Source of the DNA: Chelativorans sp. ZYF759
Lineage (GTDB): Bacteria > Pseudomonadota > Alphaproteobacteria > Rhizobiales > Rhizobiaceae
Length of the DNA stretch: 64,000 nucleotides
NCBI RefSeq assembly: GCF_012911015.1
Contig: NZ_WVVV01000005.1
Coordinates: forward strand, 255 to 64,254
Direction of reading: 5' to 3'
Every line of letters begins with the position of its first letter. The stretch's first letter is position 1. This document shows positions 17,185 through 26,723 of the stretch, piece after piece. Under the pieces are notes generated by a model. That model was not told where the DNA came from, searched no databases, and saw only the letters and a list, made by a program, of their open reading frames with translations. Made by a program: the position numbers and the translations under genes.

Positions 17185-18297
17185 GTGACGGAACGGATCG
17201 ACTGCGATGTCGCGATCATCGGGGCGGGTATAGCGGGGGCCGGGATTGCCGCCCATCTCGCGGACGCGGCCGGGGTGGTGGTGCTCGACCAGGAGAAGCG
17301 GGCGGGGCATCATTCGACCGGCCGATCGGCTGCGGTTTTCATCCAGAATTACGGCAATGCCACCATTCGCGGGCTGTCGCGGGAAAGCGGCCGCTTCTTT
17401 CGCGAGGGCGGCGCCCGCGATTTCGCCGTGCCACTGCTGTCGCCACGCCGCATCCTGTTCGTGTGTGATGCGGCGACGCGCGCGGCGCTCGACGGGCTGC
17501 TCGCCCAGTCGGAAGGCCTGCGCGAGATCGGGGCGCGCGAGGCACTCCAGGCAATGCCGATCCTCGATCCCGGCTGGCTTGCGGGCGCGGCGATCGAGGA
17601 GGATGCAAGCGACATCGATGTCGATGCCATGCACCAGGGCTGGCTGCGCCGGGCACGCGAGGGCGGTGCGCGTCTCATCCTGGACGCCCCGGTCGAGAGG
17701 GCAAGCCGGGAAGGCGGTCGATGGCGGATCGAGACCCCGAACGGCCTCGTGTCGTCGCGTATCGTGGTGAATGCGGCGGGCGCCTGGGCAGACGAGATCG
17801 CCGCGCTCTTCGGTGCGCGGCGTCTCGGGCTCCAACCCATGCGGCGGTCGATGGCCGTGCTCCCGGCGCCGGAGGGACATGTCACGCGAGACTGGCCGCT
17901 GACGGCCGACGCGGGCGACCGCTGGTACGTCAAGCCGGAGGCGGGACGTCTGCTTGTCTCGCCCGCCGACGAGGATCCCGTCGAGCCCCATGACGCCTAT
18001 GTCGACGACATGGTGCTGGCGGAAGGCCTCCACCGTTTCGAGCAGGCCGTCACCATGGAGGTGACGCGGGTGGAGTCGAGCTGGGCGGGCCTGCGCACCT
18101 TCGCGCCCGACCGCACGCCGGTGGCGGGCTTCGACGGCTCGGCGGAAGGTTTCTTCTGGCTGGCGGGGCAGGGTGGCTACGGCATGCAGACGGCGCCCGC
18201 CATGTCGGCACTGGCGGCAGCGCTGGTCGAGGGGCGGACCCCGCCCGCCGCGACCGAAAGCCTGATCGCCGCGCTGTCGCCGGCCCGCTTCGGCTAG
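17185..18297 (+). CDS. FAD-dependent oxidoreductase of the DAO (D-amino-acid/glycine oxidase) family
   Basis: The 370-residue product (GTG start) has the FAD dinucleotide fold at its N-terminus (DVAIIGAGIAGAGIAAHL, GAGIAG at 13-18), the DAO-type HHSTGRSAA segment, VVNAAGAWADEIA in the middle and a C-terminal GLRTFAPDRTPVAGFDG plus WLAGQGGYGMQTAPAMS that closes the FAD site. This is the family of D-amino-acid dehydrogenases, glycine/sarcosine oxidases and glycerol-3-phosphate dehydrogenases; the substrate cannot be told. It is probably soluble and cytoplasmic, and is a single gene ending 1 bp from the convergent DUF2333 gene. Confidence 0.88.
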   Translation: MTERIDCDVAIIGAGIAGAGIAAHLADAAGVVVLDQEKRAGHHSTGRSAAVFIQNYGNATIRGLSRESGRFFREGGARDFAVPLLSPRRILFVCDAATRAALDGLLAQSEGLREIGAREALQAMPILDPGWLAGAAIEEDASDIDVDAMHQGWLRRAREGGARLILDAPVERASREGGRWRIETPNGLVSSRIVVNAAGAWADEIAALFGARRLGLQPMRRSMAVLPAPEGHVTRDWPLTADAGDRWYVKPEAGRLLVSPADEDPVEPHDAYVDDMVLAEGLHRFEQAVTMEVTRVESSWAGLRTFAPDRTPVAGFDGSAEGFFWLAGQGGYGMQTAPAMSALAAALVEGRTPPAATESLIAALSPARFG

Positions 18298-18298
18298 C

Positions 18299-19423
18299 CT
18301 AGCGGTCCAGCACCTGGCGCACTTCGACCAGGTTGGAGCGGAAGCGCAGGATGTAGAAACCCATGGTGGCAAGATGGGTGGGCATGATCCAGCCATCCTC
18401 GCGGCCGTTCGAGATGATGAAGGGCTGGATGCGCAGGGCCGAGGTCAGCTGGTCTTCCATCGACTGCCACAATGCCTCGATGCTCCGGGTGGCGATCACG
18501 TCCTGGAAGTCATGCCGCGCGCCCAGCAGGATGCCGTGATAGCCATAGAGTTGGCCATAGGCGAACCAGAAACGGTCGTCGGCGCGGGTGTCGAACCAGC
18601 CGGAATTGTAGTTCTCGGACCGCTCGCGCAGGATGGCCGAGGTGGAGCCGATGTCGTTGGCGATGCGGTCGAGGAACTGCACGAGGTTGTCGGCCCGCGC
18701 GTCGAGCACGGTCTGGCAGGCTTCCAGCCGTTCGTTGAAGGTGTTCAGGTCACGGATCGCGGAGCGGTAGAAGCTCGGCGTCGGAGTCTTGGGCCCGAAC
18801 GGGTCCAGGCCGAAATACCACGTGTATTCGTCGAACTGCATGGAGCCGCGCGCGTTCTGAAGCGCCTGGTCGACCTGGCTGGTACCGCGAACGCGGCCGA
18901 GTGAATCGACGAGTTCCACGGTGGTCCGGCGCACCGCCTGGTTCACGCCGCGCTGGAAGGACGCCTTGTTGTCGAAGAAGGGCGTGTGGTCCCAGGAAAT
19001 GCCGAAGAAGCCCATTCGGTAGAGCAGCATGGATGAAATCCATGCGTTCTGGTTGACGTTGAAGTCGATGAGCGCGGCGGAGGCTTCCACGATGCCGGAG
19101 CGGGTGCAGCTGCGGATCACGCCATCATCGCTTCCCACGGGCTCCGTCTCGGCGGCGTCGGCAGGTGCCGCCATGAAGCGCAGCTGAGCCGCGTAATTGG
19201 GGTCGAAGCCCGTCCAGCGCTGCGTCTGGACGAAGAAATAGCCATAGGAGACGATCAGCAGGACGAGCAGCGCGAGGATCGGTCCCTTGATCCACCAGCG
19301 CCGGCCATAGACCCAGGAGCCGCCGCGCACGAAAGGCGCGGCAAGCCAGGCGAGCAATCCAGCGAATGTGCGCCGCAGGGCCGTCCAGGCCCGCGCGAGG
19401 AATTCCTTCAGCCGTTCGAACAT
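18299..19423 (-). CDS. DUF2333 family membrane-anchored protein
   Basis: The 374-residue product has a basic amphipathic N-terminus, a membrane anchor near residues 48-68 (GPILALLVLLIVSYGYFFV) and a large periplasmic domain with conserved blocks typical of DUF2333: SGIVEASAALIDFNVNQNAW, then LGFFGISWDHTPFFDNKASF-like sequence, DEYTWYFGLDPFGPKTPTPS and the C-terminal MPTHLATMGFYILRFRSN. The function of the family is not known to me. It is transcribed alone, convergent with the flavin oxidase gene. Confidence 0.85.
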   Translation of the reverse strand: MFERLKEFLARAWTALRRTFAGLLAWLAAPFVRGGSWVYGRRWWIKGPILALLVLLIVSYGYFFVQTQRWTGFDPNYAAQLRFMAAPADAAETEPVGSDDGVIRSCTRSGIVEASAALIDFNVNQNAWISSMLLYRMGFFGISWDHTPFFDNKASFQRGVNQAVRRTTVELVDSLGRVRGTSQVDQALQNARGSMQFDEYTWYFGLDPFGPKTPTPSFYRSAIRDLNTFNERLEACQTVLDARADNLVQFLDRIANDIGSTSAILRERSENYNSGWFDTRADDRFWFAYGQLYGYHGILLGARHDFQDVIATRSIEALWQSMEDQLTSALRIQPFIISNGREDGWIMPTHLATMGFYILRFRSNLVEVRQVLDR

Positions 19424-19522
19424 CTGCCGCCCCGATCCACCCGCAAGGACGCCAGCCTGGCGGCGTCTCCATGTACCTGCCTCAGATAGGACGTCGCGGG
19501 TTCCGCAACAATGCGGGCGAGT

Positions 19523-20137
19523 TCACTCGCGCGCGAAACCTATCATGTCTTCCGGGGCGATGCGGCCCATCTCTTCTTCCCAGTGGCGGCGGCAAAGCGA
19601 GATGTAGACATCCTTGCCGATGGCGACCTGTGCACCCTGGCGCGCCACCTTTCCGTCGGGGCCGAGCCGGACCACCATGGTCGCCTTGCGTCCGCAGCGA
19701 CAGATGGTTCGTACCTCCCGCAATTCGTCGGCGATGGCCAGCAGCGCCTGCGAGCCCGGGAAAAGACGCCCCTGGAAGTCGGTCCTGAGCCCGTAGCACA
19801 TGACGGGAATGCCGAGCCGGTCGGCGACGCGCGCGAGCTGCCAGACCTGCTCTTCCTCCAAGAACTGCGCCTCGTCGACGAAGACGCAATGGGTGGTGGC
19901 ATGGCGGTGGTGCTCGCCGATGCGCGCGAAGAGATCGTCGCCCTGGCGAAACATCTCCGCGTCGGCTTCAAGCCCGATCCTGGAGGCGATGTAGCCGGCC
20001 TGGTCGTCCTTGCGGTAGTGGCCGGCCACGAACAGCATGGTCGACATTCCGCGCTCACGATAGTTGTGCGCCGCCTGCAGCAGCAGGGTCGTCTTGCCCG
20101 CGTTCATGGCGGCGTAGTGGAAATAGAGCTTGGCCAT
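19523..20137 (-). CDS. tdk: Thymidine kinase (type II)
   Basis: Thymidine kinase phosphorylates thymidine to dTMP with ATP in the salvage pathway. The 204-residue product has the P-loop at the N-terminus (FHYAAMNAGKTTLLLQ), the FVDEAQFL motif with the catalytic Glu, and the zinc-binding cysteines TICRCGRKA and LCRRHW. Size and motifs are standard for bacterial type II TK. It stands as a single minus-strand gene, divergent from choX. Confidence 0.97.
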   Translation of the reverse strand: MAKLYFHYAAMNAGKTTLLLQAAHNYRERGMSTMLFVAGHYRKDDQAGYIASRIGLEADAEMFRQGDDLFARIGEHHRHATTHCVFVDEAQFLEEEQVWQLARVADRLGIPVMCYGLRTDFQGRLFPGSQALLAIADELREVRTICRCGRKATMVVRLGPDGKVARQGAQVAIGKDVYISLCRRHWEEEMGRIAPEDMIGFARE

Positions 20138-20335
20138 CGCCCATTAATAGCGCCTCGGTGCTGCGGGCGAGGGGGTGAATGTCGCCTTCCACAAAGAAGC
20201 GCAGCACATGGCCGGGCCAGCAAGCTTGAAACGCCAGTCAAATGGTGTTTGGCTTGCGCCACTTTTCAAAGGGCCGCGTGGCACTGCCGTGCCGGCCGTC
20301 ATCACGACAACAAAACAGAGGGAGACGTATTCCAA

Positions 20336-21289
20336 ATGTCGCGCAACGCACTCTTCGCAGCCGCCCTGGGACTGTCCACTGCGCTGGCGAGCGGATCCGC
20401 CCTGGCGTCCGACCCGCAGGCCTGCCAGACCGTCCGCTTCTCGGATGTCGGCTGGACCGACATCACCGCCACCACGGCGACCGCATCGGTCGTTCTGCAG
20501 GCGCTCGGCTACCAGCCGCAGACCCAGGTGCTTTCGGTGCCGGTGACATACACCTCGCTTGCCAGCGGCGACATCGACGTCTTCCTCGGCAACTGGATGC
20601 CGACCATGGAAGCCGACATCGCGCCCTATCGCGAGGACGGCTCCGTGGAGACCGTCACCACCAATCTGACAGGCGCGAAATACACGCTGGCCGTGCCGGC
20701 CTACACCTACGAGGCTGGCCTCCAGAGCTTCGAGGACATTGCCGAGTTCCGTGACCAGCTCAACGGCCAGATCTACGGCATCGAGCCCGGCAATGACGGC
20801 AACCGACTGATCCTCGACATGATCGAGGCGGACCAGTTCGGCCTCGACGGGTTCGAACTCGTCGAAAGCTCGGAAGCCGGCATGCTCTCGGCGGTCATGC
20901 GCGCCGCGCGCCAGGAACAGCACATCGTCTTTCTCGGCTGGGCGCCGCATCCCATGAACGCCAATGTCGACATGGAATATCTCTCCGGCGGAGACGACGT
21001 GTTCGGTCCCGATTACGGTGGCGCCACCGTGCACACCAACGTGCGCGCCGGCTACACCGAGGAGTGCCCCAATGTCGGACGCTTCCTCGAGAACCTCGTC
21101 TTCTCGCTCGAGATGGAGAACGAGATCATGGGCGCCATCCTCGACGACGGCCAGGATCCGGAAGCCGCCGCAACCGAGTGGCTGCGCCAGAACCCGGGCG
21201 AGCTCGACGAATGGCTGGCCGACGTGACGACCTTCGAAGGTGCGGCGGAATCGGTCGAGGTCGTGCGTTCGGCACTCGGCATCAACTGA
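20336..21289 (+). CDS. choX: Choline ABC transporter substrate-binding protein ChoX
   Basis: ChoX is the periplasmic choline-binding protein of the rhizobial ChoXWV system. The start chosen, ATG after an AGAGGGAGAC ribosome-binding site, gives 317 residues; the open frame runs far upstream but inside the tdk region. A Sec signal (FAAALGLSTALASGSALA) precedes the OpuAC-type domain: VRFSDVGWTDITATTATASV, SGDIDVFLGNWMPTM, GANRL-like GNDGNRLILDM and HIVFLGWAPHPMN. The tryptophans and aspartates are consistent with a quaternary-ammonium aromatic box. First gene of choXWV. Confidence 0.93.
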   Translation: MSRNALFAAALGLSTALASGSALASDPQACQTVRFSDVGWTDITATTATASVVLQALGYQPQTQVLSVPVTYTSLASGDIDVFLGNWMPTMEADIAPYREDGSVETVTTNLTGAKYTLAVPAYTYEAGLQSFEDIAEFRDQLNGQIYGIEPGNDGNRLILDMIEADQFGLDGFELVESSEAGMLSAVMRAARQEQHIVFLGWAPHPMNANVDMEYLSGGDDVFGPDYGGATVHTNVRAGYTEECPNVGRFLENLVFSLEMENEIMGAILDDGQDPEAAATEWLRQNPGELDEWLADVTTFEGAAESVEVVRSALGIN

Positions 21290-21362
21290 ACAGGGTACCG
21301 ATCGAGGGCGGCCCGCCTGAAGGCTGGTCGCCCACGATCCGGGCGGGGGCAGCGACAGAACC

Positions 21363-22217
21363 ATGGATCCGATCACGCAATTCGTCGCGGGAGGGAAAAT
21401 TCCGGTCGGCCAGTGGGGCCGGAACTTCTTCGATTTCCTGACCAACAATTTCGCGTGGTTCTTCGACTCCCTCGCCGATGGGCTGACGGCCTTCCTGGGC
21501 GGAATCGTCAACCTGCTGCTGATGTTGCCGCCCATCGCGCTGGTGCTGGCCATCGCGGCACTCGCCTACGCGCTGAAGCGTTCCTGGAAGCTCTCTGTGG
21601 GCGTGATCGTGGGCCTGTTGTTCATCATCAACCAGGGACTCTGGCGCGAGACGGTCGAGACGCTTGTGCTGGTCGTGGCGGCCGCGACGACATCCATGGC
21701 CATAGGTGTGCCGATCGGCATCTGGGCGGCGCATAATCCACGCGTCTACCGCGTGCTGCAGCCGATCCTCGACCTGATGCAGACGCTGCCGACCTTCGTC
21801 TATCTCATCCCCGTCCTCATCCTGTTCGGTCTCGGGATCGCGCCGGGCATGATCGTGACCGTGATCTTCGCCATGCCGGCGCCGATCCGGCTTACCTATC
21901 TCGGCATCACCTCGGTGCCGAAGCCGATGCTCGAGGCCGGCCAGGCCTTCGGCGCGACGAAGCGCCAGCTTTTGTGGAAAGTGGAACTGCCCTCGGCGAC
22001 GCCCGCCATCATGGCGGGTCTCACCCAGTGCATCATGCTGTCCCTCTCCATGGTGGTGATCGCGGCCCTTATCGGCGCCAACGGGCTCGGCCGCCCGGTG
22101 GTGCGCGCGCTCAATACCGTCAACATCCCGCTCGGGCTGGAAGCTGGCCTTGCGATCGTGATCCTCGCCATCATCCTCGACCGAATGGCACGCATCGGAA
22201 AGGACCCGAGCCGATGA
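21363..22217 (+). CDS. choW: Choline ABC transporter permease ChoW
   Basis: This is the inner-membrane permease of the choline importer. The 284-residue product has an N-terminal cytoplasmic/peripheral part, then several membrane segments and the binding-protein-dependent transport signature (EAGQAFGATKRQLLWKVELP) that contacts ChoV. The FAMPAPIRLTYLGI region is also typical of ProW/OpuAB proteins. It lies 73 bp after choX and overlaps choV by 4 bp (ATGA). Confidence 0.94.
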   Translation: MDPITQFVAGGKIPVGQWGRNFFDFLTNNFAWFFDSLADGLTAFLGGIVNLLLMLPPIALVLAIAALAYALKRSWKLSVGVIVGLLFIINQGLWRETVETLVLVVAAATTSMAIGVPIGIWAAHNPRVYRVLQPILDLMQTLPTFVYLIPVLILFGLGIAPGMIVTVIFAMPAPIRLTYLGITSVPKPMLEAGQAFGATKRQLLWKVELPSATPAIMAGLTQCIMLSLSMVVIAALIGANGLGRPVVRALNTVNIPLGLEAGLAIVILAIILDRMARIGKDPSR

Positions 22218-23404
22218 CGGTTGCCGTCGAGTTCAAGGACGTCACCATCATCTTCGGTGACAGGAAGGAACAGCGCCGGGCGGCGCTGGCCATGATCGAC
22301 GAGGGCGCCTCGCGCGAGGAGATCCTGGAAAAAACCGGCGTCGTCCTTGGCTGCGCCAATTCCAGCCTGACCGTGGAGAAGGGCGAGATTTCGGTCCTGA
22401 TGGGGCTGTCGGGTTCCGGCAAGTCGACGCTGTTGCGCGCCGTCAACCGGCTGAACCATCCCGAGCGGGGCGAAGTCATCGTGCATGACGGCGATTGGTC
22501 GGCCGATGTCGTGTCGTGCTCGGCCAAGGAGTTGCGCAAGATCAGGCGCGAGTGCGTGGCCATGGTCTTCCAGCAATTCGCGCTCCTGCCGTGGCGCACG
22601 GTCGAGGAGAATGTCGGTTTCGGGCTGGAGCTTGCCGGCGTGCCGGCAAAGGAGCGCAAGGAGCGTGTCGCGGCGCAACTCCAGCTGGTCGGCCTCACGG
22701 ACTGGGCCGGCAAATACGGCCACGAGCTTTCCGGCGGCATGCAGCAGCGCGTCGGGCTGGCGCGTGCCTTCGCCACCGATGCACCGATCCTCCTGATGGA
22801 CGAGCCGTTCTCCGCGCTCGACCCGCTCATCCGCACCAAGCTGCAGGACGAGCTGATGGAACTGCAGGAAAAGCTGCAGAAGACCATCATCTTCGTCAGC
22901 CACGATCTGGAGGAGGCGCTGAAGATCGGCAACCGCATCTCCATCATGGAAGGCGGGCGCATCGTGCAGACGGGCGCGCCCGAGGAGATCGTGCTTTCGC
23001 CGGCCAACAACTATGTGCGCGAGTTCATCGCCAACGTGAACCCGATGTCGGTGCTGACGGCCTGGAACATCATGCGCGACGCCCGCGACCTGGAGCCGGC
23101 AGGAGAGGGCTGGCTATGGCTCGACCGGCGCCGGACGACCCGCTTCAAGTTCGACAGCAACATGCTGGTGATCGACGCCGAAAGGGGTGGCCAACCGGCG
23201 ATCTGGGTGTCGTGCGAGAACATCGAGCAACTGCCGGAGGATCGGCCGCAGGTCTTCTGGGCGTCGGCAGGCACGCCGCTCAAGACCGTCATCCAGGCCA
23301 TGCACCAGTCGCAGACCGCACCTGTCGCGATCTTCGACGACCAGTCCCGCTTCCAGGGCGCGATCGGCGTCCAGGACGTGCTCAAATCGGTGGTGCGGCG
23401 CTGA
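22214..23404 (+). CDS. choV: Choline ABC transporter ATP-binding protein ChoV
   Basis: This ATPase drives the choline importer. The start is the ATG overlapping the choW stop, giving 396 residues; the frame is open upstream but inside choW. It has Walker A GLSGSGKST (64-72), the ABC signature LSGGMQQR (172-179), Walker B LLMDEP (193-198), a roughly 40-residue N-terminal insert before the P-loop and a C-terminal CBS-like regulatory region (about 280-396), as in ProV/OpuAA proteins that sense ionic strength. Confidence 0.95.
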   Translation: MTVAVEFKDVTIIFGDRKEQRRAALAMIDEGASREEILEKTGVVLGCANSSLTVEKGEISVLMGLSGSGKSTLLRAVNRLNHPERGEVIVHDGDWSADVVSCSAKELRKIRRECVAMVFQQFALLPWRTVEENVGFGLELAGVPAKERKERVAAQLQLVGLTDWAGKYGHELSGGMQQRVGLARAFATDAPILLMDEPFSALDPLIRTKLQDELMELQEKLQKTIIFVSHDLEEALKIGNRISIMEGGRIVQTGAPEEIVLSPANNYVREFIANVNPMSVLTAWNIMRDARDLEPAGEGWLWLDRRRTTRFKFDSNMLVIDAERGGQPAIWVSCENIEQLPEDRPQVFWASAGTPLKTVIQAMHQSQTAPVAIFDDQSRFQGAIGVQDVLKSVVRR

Positions 23405-23490
23405 AAATGGACTGACAGGCAATCCTTGCGGCCGGGTCCGGATGCGCGGCCTGCATCATCCATGTCTTTCTCGGCCCGCCCGGGGATACA

Positions 23491-23525
23491 AAAGAGCCGG
23501 CCCTGGGACCGGCTCTTTGTTTTTC
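23491..23525 (+). terminator. Intrinsic terminator of choXWV
   Basis: A 10-bp perfect stem (AAAGAGCCGG / CCGGCTCTTT) with an 8-nt loop is followed by GTTTTTC. It lies 86 bp after the choV stop. The mirrored A-run on the left also allows it to serve the convergent TRAP genes, so it may be bidirectional. Confidence 0.9.
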
Positions 23526-23549
23526 AGTCGGGCTGTGCGGTTTCGAGCG

Positions 23550-24854
23550 CTACCGCATCGTGTCGGGCAGGAACAGCACCAGCGCCGGGAAGAGCAGGAT
23601 CAGGCCGAGGCGGATGATGTCCGTGAGCACGAAGGGCATCACGCCGGCATAGATCTTCTGCAGACTGACATCTCGCGCCAGTGAGTTGATGACGAAGACG
23701 TTCATGCCGATCGGCGGCGTGATGAGGCCGAGTTCGACGGTCATGACGACCACGATGCCGAACCAGATCGGATCGAAGCCGAGCGCCATTGCTACCGGGA
23801 ACAGGATCGGGATCATCAGGATGATCATCGCCATGGCGTCCAGAATGCAGCCCAGGAGCAGCAGGAAGAGCAGGATGATCAGGAGCGTGGGATACGCGCC
23901 CAGTTCCAGCGACAGCAGGTGGTTGGCGATCTTCTGAGGGACCTGGGTGATGGTCAGGAAGTAGCCGAACAGGATGGCGCCGATCAGGATCATGAAGATG
24001 CCGGCGGTGACCTGGATGCTCTCGAGCAGACACTGGAACAGTTTCTTCCAGCCCAGCCGGCCGCGCAGCGCCGAGATGATGATGGCGCCGGCTGCGCCCA
24101 TGCCGGCGGCTTCCGAAGGCGTGAAGATGCCGCCATAGATGCCGCCGATCACGAAGACGAACAAGAGCATGATCGCCCAGATGCCCCTCAACGTTGCCAG
24201 GCGCTCGCGCCAGGGAGCACGCGCCTGGACGGGCAGGTCGATCTTGCGCCAGGCGAGATAGACCCTGACGGTGATCAGATACATGATGATGGCAAGGATG
24301 CCCGGGACGATGCCGGCGATGAAGAGCCGGCCGATGTCGGTGTCGGTCAGGACACCGTAGATGGCCAGCACGATCGAGGGCGGGATGAGGATGCCGAGCG
24401 TGCCGCCGGCCGCGATCGTGCCGGTGGCGATGGAGTCGGGATAGCCGTAGCGCCGCATTTCCGGCAGGGCTACTTTCGACATGGTCGCGGCCGTGGCCAC
24501 CGACGAGCCCGAGATCGCGGAGAAGCCGCCGCAGGCGGTGATCGTCGCCATGGCGAGACCACCCTTGCGGTGACCCATGAAGGCGTTGGCGGCCCGATAG
24601 AGTTCCGAACTCATGCCCGAGGCCGAAGCGACCGCTCCCATCAGGATGAACATCGGAATGAGACCGAGCGAATAGTCGGTGACGGTGCGGATCGGCGAGA
24701 TGGCCAGGAGGTTGAGCGCCGGGTTCCACGCGGCCAGAATACCGAAGCCGCCGATGCCCACCATGCCCATGGCCACGCCGATCGGCACGCGCAGAAGCAG
24801 GAGGCCGAACAGGATGGCGAAACCGCCAATCGCTACGAAATCGGTGGTCATCAT
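23550..24854 (-). CDS. TRAP transporter large membrane subunit (DctM type)
   Basis: This is the large permease of a tripartite ATP-independent periplasmic transporter, which takes up organic acids using the sodium or proton gradient. The 434-residue product has about 12 membrane segments and DctM family blocks: the MGVFSA-like GSSVATAATMSKVALPEM, the AIVLAIYGVLTDTDIGRLFI stretch after GTLGILIPPS, and GLITPPIGMNVFVINSLA near the C-terminus. It overlaps the small subunit gene by 4 bp. The substrate is unknown. Confidence 0.95.
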   Translation of the reverse strand: MMTTDFVAIGGFAILFGLLLLRVPIGVAMGMVGIGGFGILAAWNPALNLLAISPIRTVTDYSLGLIPMFILMGAVASASGMSSELYRAANAFMGHRKGGLAMATITACGGFSAISGSSVATAATMSKVALPEMRRYGYPDSIATGTIAAGGTLGILIPPSIVLAIYGVLTDTDIGRLFIAGIVPGILAIIMYLITVRVYLAWRKIDLPVQARAPWRERLATLRGIWAIMLLFVFVIGGIYGGIFTPSEAAGMGAAGAIIISALRGRLGWKKLFQCLLESIQVTAGIFMILIGAILFGYFLTITQVPQKIANHLLSLELGAYPTLLIILLFLLLLGCILDAMAMIILMIPILFPVAMALGFDPIWFGIVVVMTVELGLITPPIGMNVFVINSLARDVSLQKIYAGVMPFVLTDIIRLGLILLFPALVLFLPDTMR

Positions 24855-25366
24855 GACTGGGCTGCCGTGGAATCGGGAATGGGGGCGTTGAAATTGATGA
24901 TGGCCCGCAGGATGCGTGCCAGCAGGACCAGGAAGCAGAAGGCGATGCCGAGCCAGGCGATGCCGTAGAACGGCCAGATCTGGATCGACATCTCGAAGGT
25001 CGTCTGCCGCGAGGCCTGCACCCGCCAGACCTGCCAGTAGAGCATCCAGGTTATGCCGGCCACGAAGACGCAGAAGACGATGTCGGCGAAGATGTCGAGC
25101 GCGCGTTGCGCGCGCACCGGCAGGAACTGCCAGAGAATGTCGACCTGGATGTGCTCACCGCGCCAGCAAGCCGCCGCTATCCCCCAGAAGATCGCGACGC
25201 CGAGCAGCAGCCTGCTGACGTCGAATGAGCCGGGAAAGGGCAGGTTGAACACATAGCGCATCACCACCGCCGTGAAGGTCAGGATGGTGATGATCGCCAG
25301 AAAGACTGCCGCCGCACCGTCAACGACGAATGCGACACGGCCGATGATACGTTCGAATGCACGCAT
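24851..25366 (-). CDS. TRAP transporter small membrane subunit (DctQ type)
   Basis: This is the small permease subunit that works with DctM. The 171-residue product has four membrane segments (about 13-33, 45-65, 85-108, 130-155) and the DctQ-typical motif RYVFNLPFPGSFDVSRLL, followed by ACWRGEHIQVDILWQFLP. Gene order dctP-dctQ-dctM is standard, and it lies 110 bp after the binding-protein gene. Confidence 0.93.
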   Translation of the reverse strand: MRAFERIIGRVAFVVDGAAAVFLAIITILTFTAVVMRYVFNLPFPGSFDVSRLLLGVAIFWGIAAACWRGEHIQVDILWQFLPVRAQRALDIFADIVFCVFVAGITWMLYWQVWRVQASRQTTFEMSIQIWPFYGIAWLGIAFCFLVLLARILRAIINFNAPIPDSTAAQS

Positions 25367-25476
25367 GTCGGAGATGTCCCTCGATAGCTCCCCCCGGAGG
25401 CGCTCGCAGTCGCCTTCGGCAAGCGCGCGCGGATGGCGAGATTAGCCGTCCGCGCGCGCCAAGTCGATTGTCCGCG

Positions 25477-26505
25477 TCAGTAGGCGGAATCGCGTGCCTC
25501 GAGCTCGGAAGCCAGGCCCGACATGACCGCGTCCGGGTCGTGGCCGGCATCGCGCACGCCGGCGGCCCAGCGCTCGCGCATCGGCTCGGCGGCCTCGCGC
25601 CACAGCGCCACTTCCTCGTCGGTCGGCTCGTAGCCTTCATGGCCTTCCATGGAGAGAAGCTTCTCGCGGCCCGCATCCTCCTCGTCAGCCCAGCCGGTTG
25701 CCACGCGCTCGGCCCATTCGGTCGTGCAATGGTCGTCCATGACCTGGCGCTGGCTTTCCGACATGTTGTCGTAGCTGGCCTGGTTCATCACCCACGCGAA
25801 GGTGGTCGCGTAGAAGGGCATGTCCAGGTGGTAGTTCACCGCCGCGTCGATGCCGAACAGGATGATCGAGTTCCAGGGGAAGGTGATGGCATCCGCCACG
25901 CCGCGCTCGAGAGCGTCGCGCGATTCAGGCGCGGAAACCTGGAAGTTCTGGCCGCCCAGCTCGCTGATGAAGGCCGCCATGGTGGCGTGGGCAGGACGCA
26001 CGTTCATGCCGCTGATGTCGGCCGGCACGCGGATCTGCTCGCGCGAGTGGAAGGTGCCGGGCGAATGCAGGTGCATCAGGCAGAACTTGACGTCCGACAT
26101 CTCCTGCTCGGCATATTCCCGGTACCAGGCGTCGATGGCGGCCGAACCGCCCTTGGCGTTGGTCACCAGGAAGGGCAACTCGCCGGCGGCGATGATCGGG
26201 AAGCGACCCGGCTGGTAGCCGGGGTTGACGAAGGCGATGTCGGCAATGCCGTCACGCGCCATGTCGTAGTGGTCGTTGGCCTGGCCGAGCTGCTGGGCCG
26301 GGTAAAGCGTCACCGTAATCGTGCCGCCGGATGCCTCGCTGATGGACTCGGCCCATTGCGTCATGCCATGTACCTGGATGGGATGCGTGGGCGGGACCCA
26401 GTGGGCCAGGCGAAGCTCGACGGGGTTGTCCGCCTGTGCGGAGCTGGCACCGATCGCGAGCGCGCAGGCGCCGGCAAGCGCCAGGGACGTGAAATTGCGA
26501 AGCAT
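25477..26505 (-). CDS. TRAP transporter solute-binding protein (DctP type)
   Basis: This is the periplasmic binding protein that captures the transported acid. Two ATG codons stand in tandem behind a strong GGGAGGATC; the second has the better 6-nt spacing and gives 342 residues. The frame is open a little further upstream. A Sec signal (SLALAGACALAIGASSAQA) precedes the DctP fold: ELRLAHWVPPTHPIQVHGMT, GIADIAFVNPGYQPGRFPI, and the domain with MNVRPAHATMAAFISELGG where the family's substrate-carboxylate arginine lies (VRP). Divergent from the marR gene and probably under its control. Confidence 0.93.
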   Translation of the reverse strand: MLRNFTSLALAGACALAIGASSAQADNPVELRLAHWVPPTHPIQVHGMTQWAESISEASGGTITVTLYPAQQLGQANDHYDMARDGIADIAFVNPGYQPGRFPIIAAGELPFLVTNAKGGSAAIDAWYREYAEQEMSDVKFCLMHLHSPGTFHSREQIRVPADISGMNVRPAHATMAAFISELGGQNFQVSAPESRDALERGVADAITFPWNSIILFGIDAAVNYHLDMPFYATTFAWVMNQASYDNMSESQRQVMDDHCTTEWAERVATGWADEEDAGREKLLSMEGHEGYEPTDEEVALWREAAEPMRERWAAGVRDAGHDPDAVMSGLASELEARDSAY

Positions 26506-26612
26506 CATGATCCTCCCGATGCAGATTTCCTCCTGCTTTCCCACGGCCGCCTTGGCAGCGCTGGGGAAAGCGAGCCTCGATCCTAAGCCCGAATCCGATC
26601 TGCTGGCAACCG

Positions 26613-26626
26613 GTTTGTTATCAAAC
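26613..26626. promoter_or_regulatory. Inverted-repeat operator GTTTG-TTAT-CAAAC in the dctP/marR divergent promoter
   Basis: The site GTTTG TTAT CAAAC is a perfect 5-bp dyad and is followed by ACTATACTGTT, whose TATACT could be a -10 box for marR. The same core, GTTTG GTAT CAAAC, recurs in front of the thiamine-diphosphate enzyme gene. Recurrence in front of two transcription units, with a MarR gene between, makes it the likely MarR operator. Binding is inference. Confidence 0.7.
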
Positions 26627-26723
26627 TATACTGTTGCATAACCATATCGACTACAGGCATGTTCTTTATGCGCGCGCATTCGGTCCGGTCGCGGCGCATG
26701 CTGCTGGGAGGAATGGCAGTGGG

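Noticed and set aside
17040-17468. A plus-strand open frame starting in the visN/oxidase gap
   Set aside because: It overlaps the oxidase gene in another frame, has no ribosome-binding site and gives a Gly/Arg-rich product.
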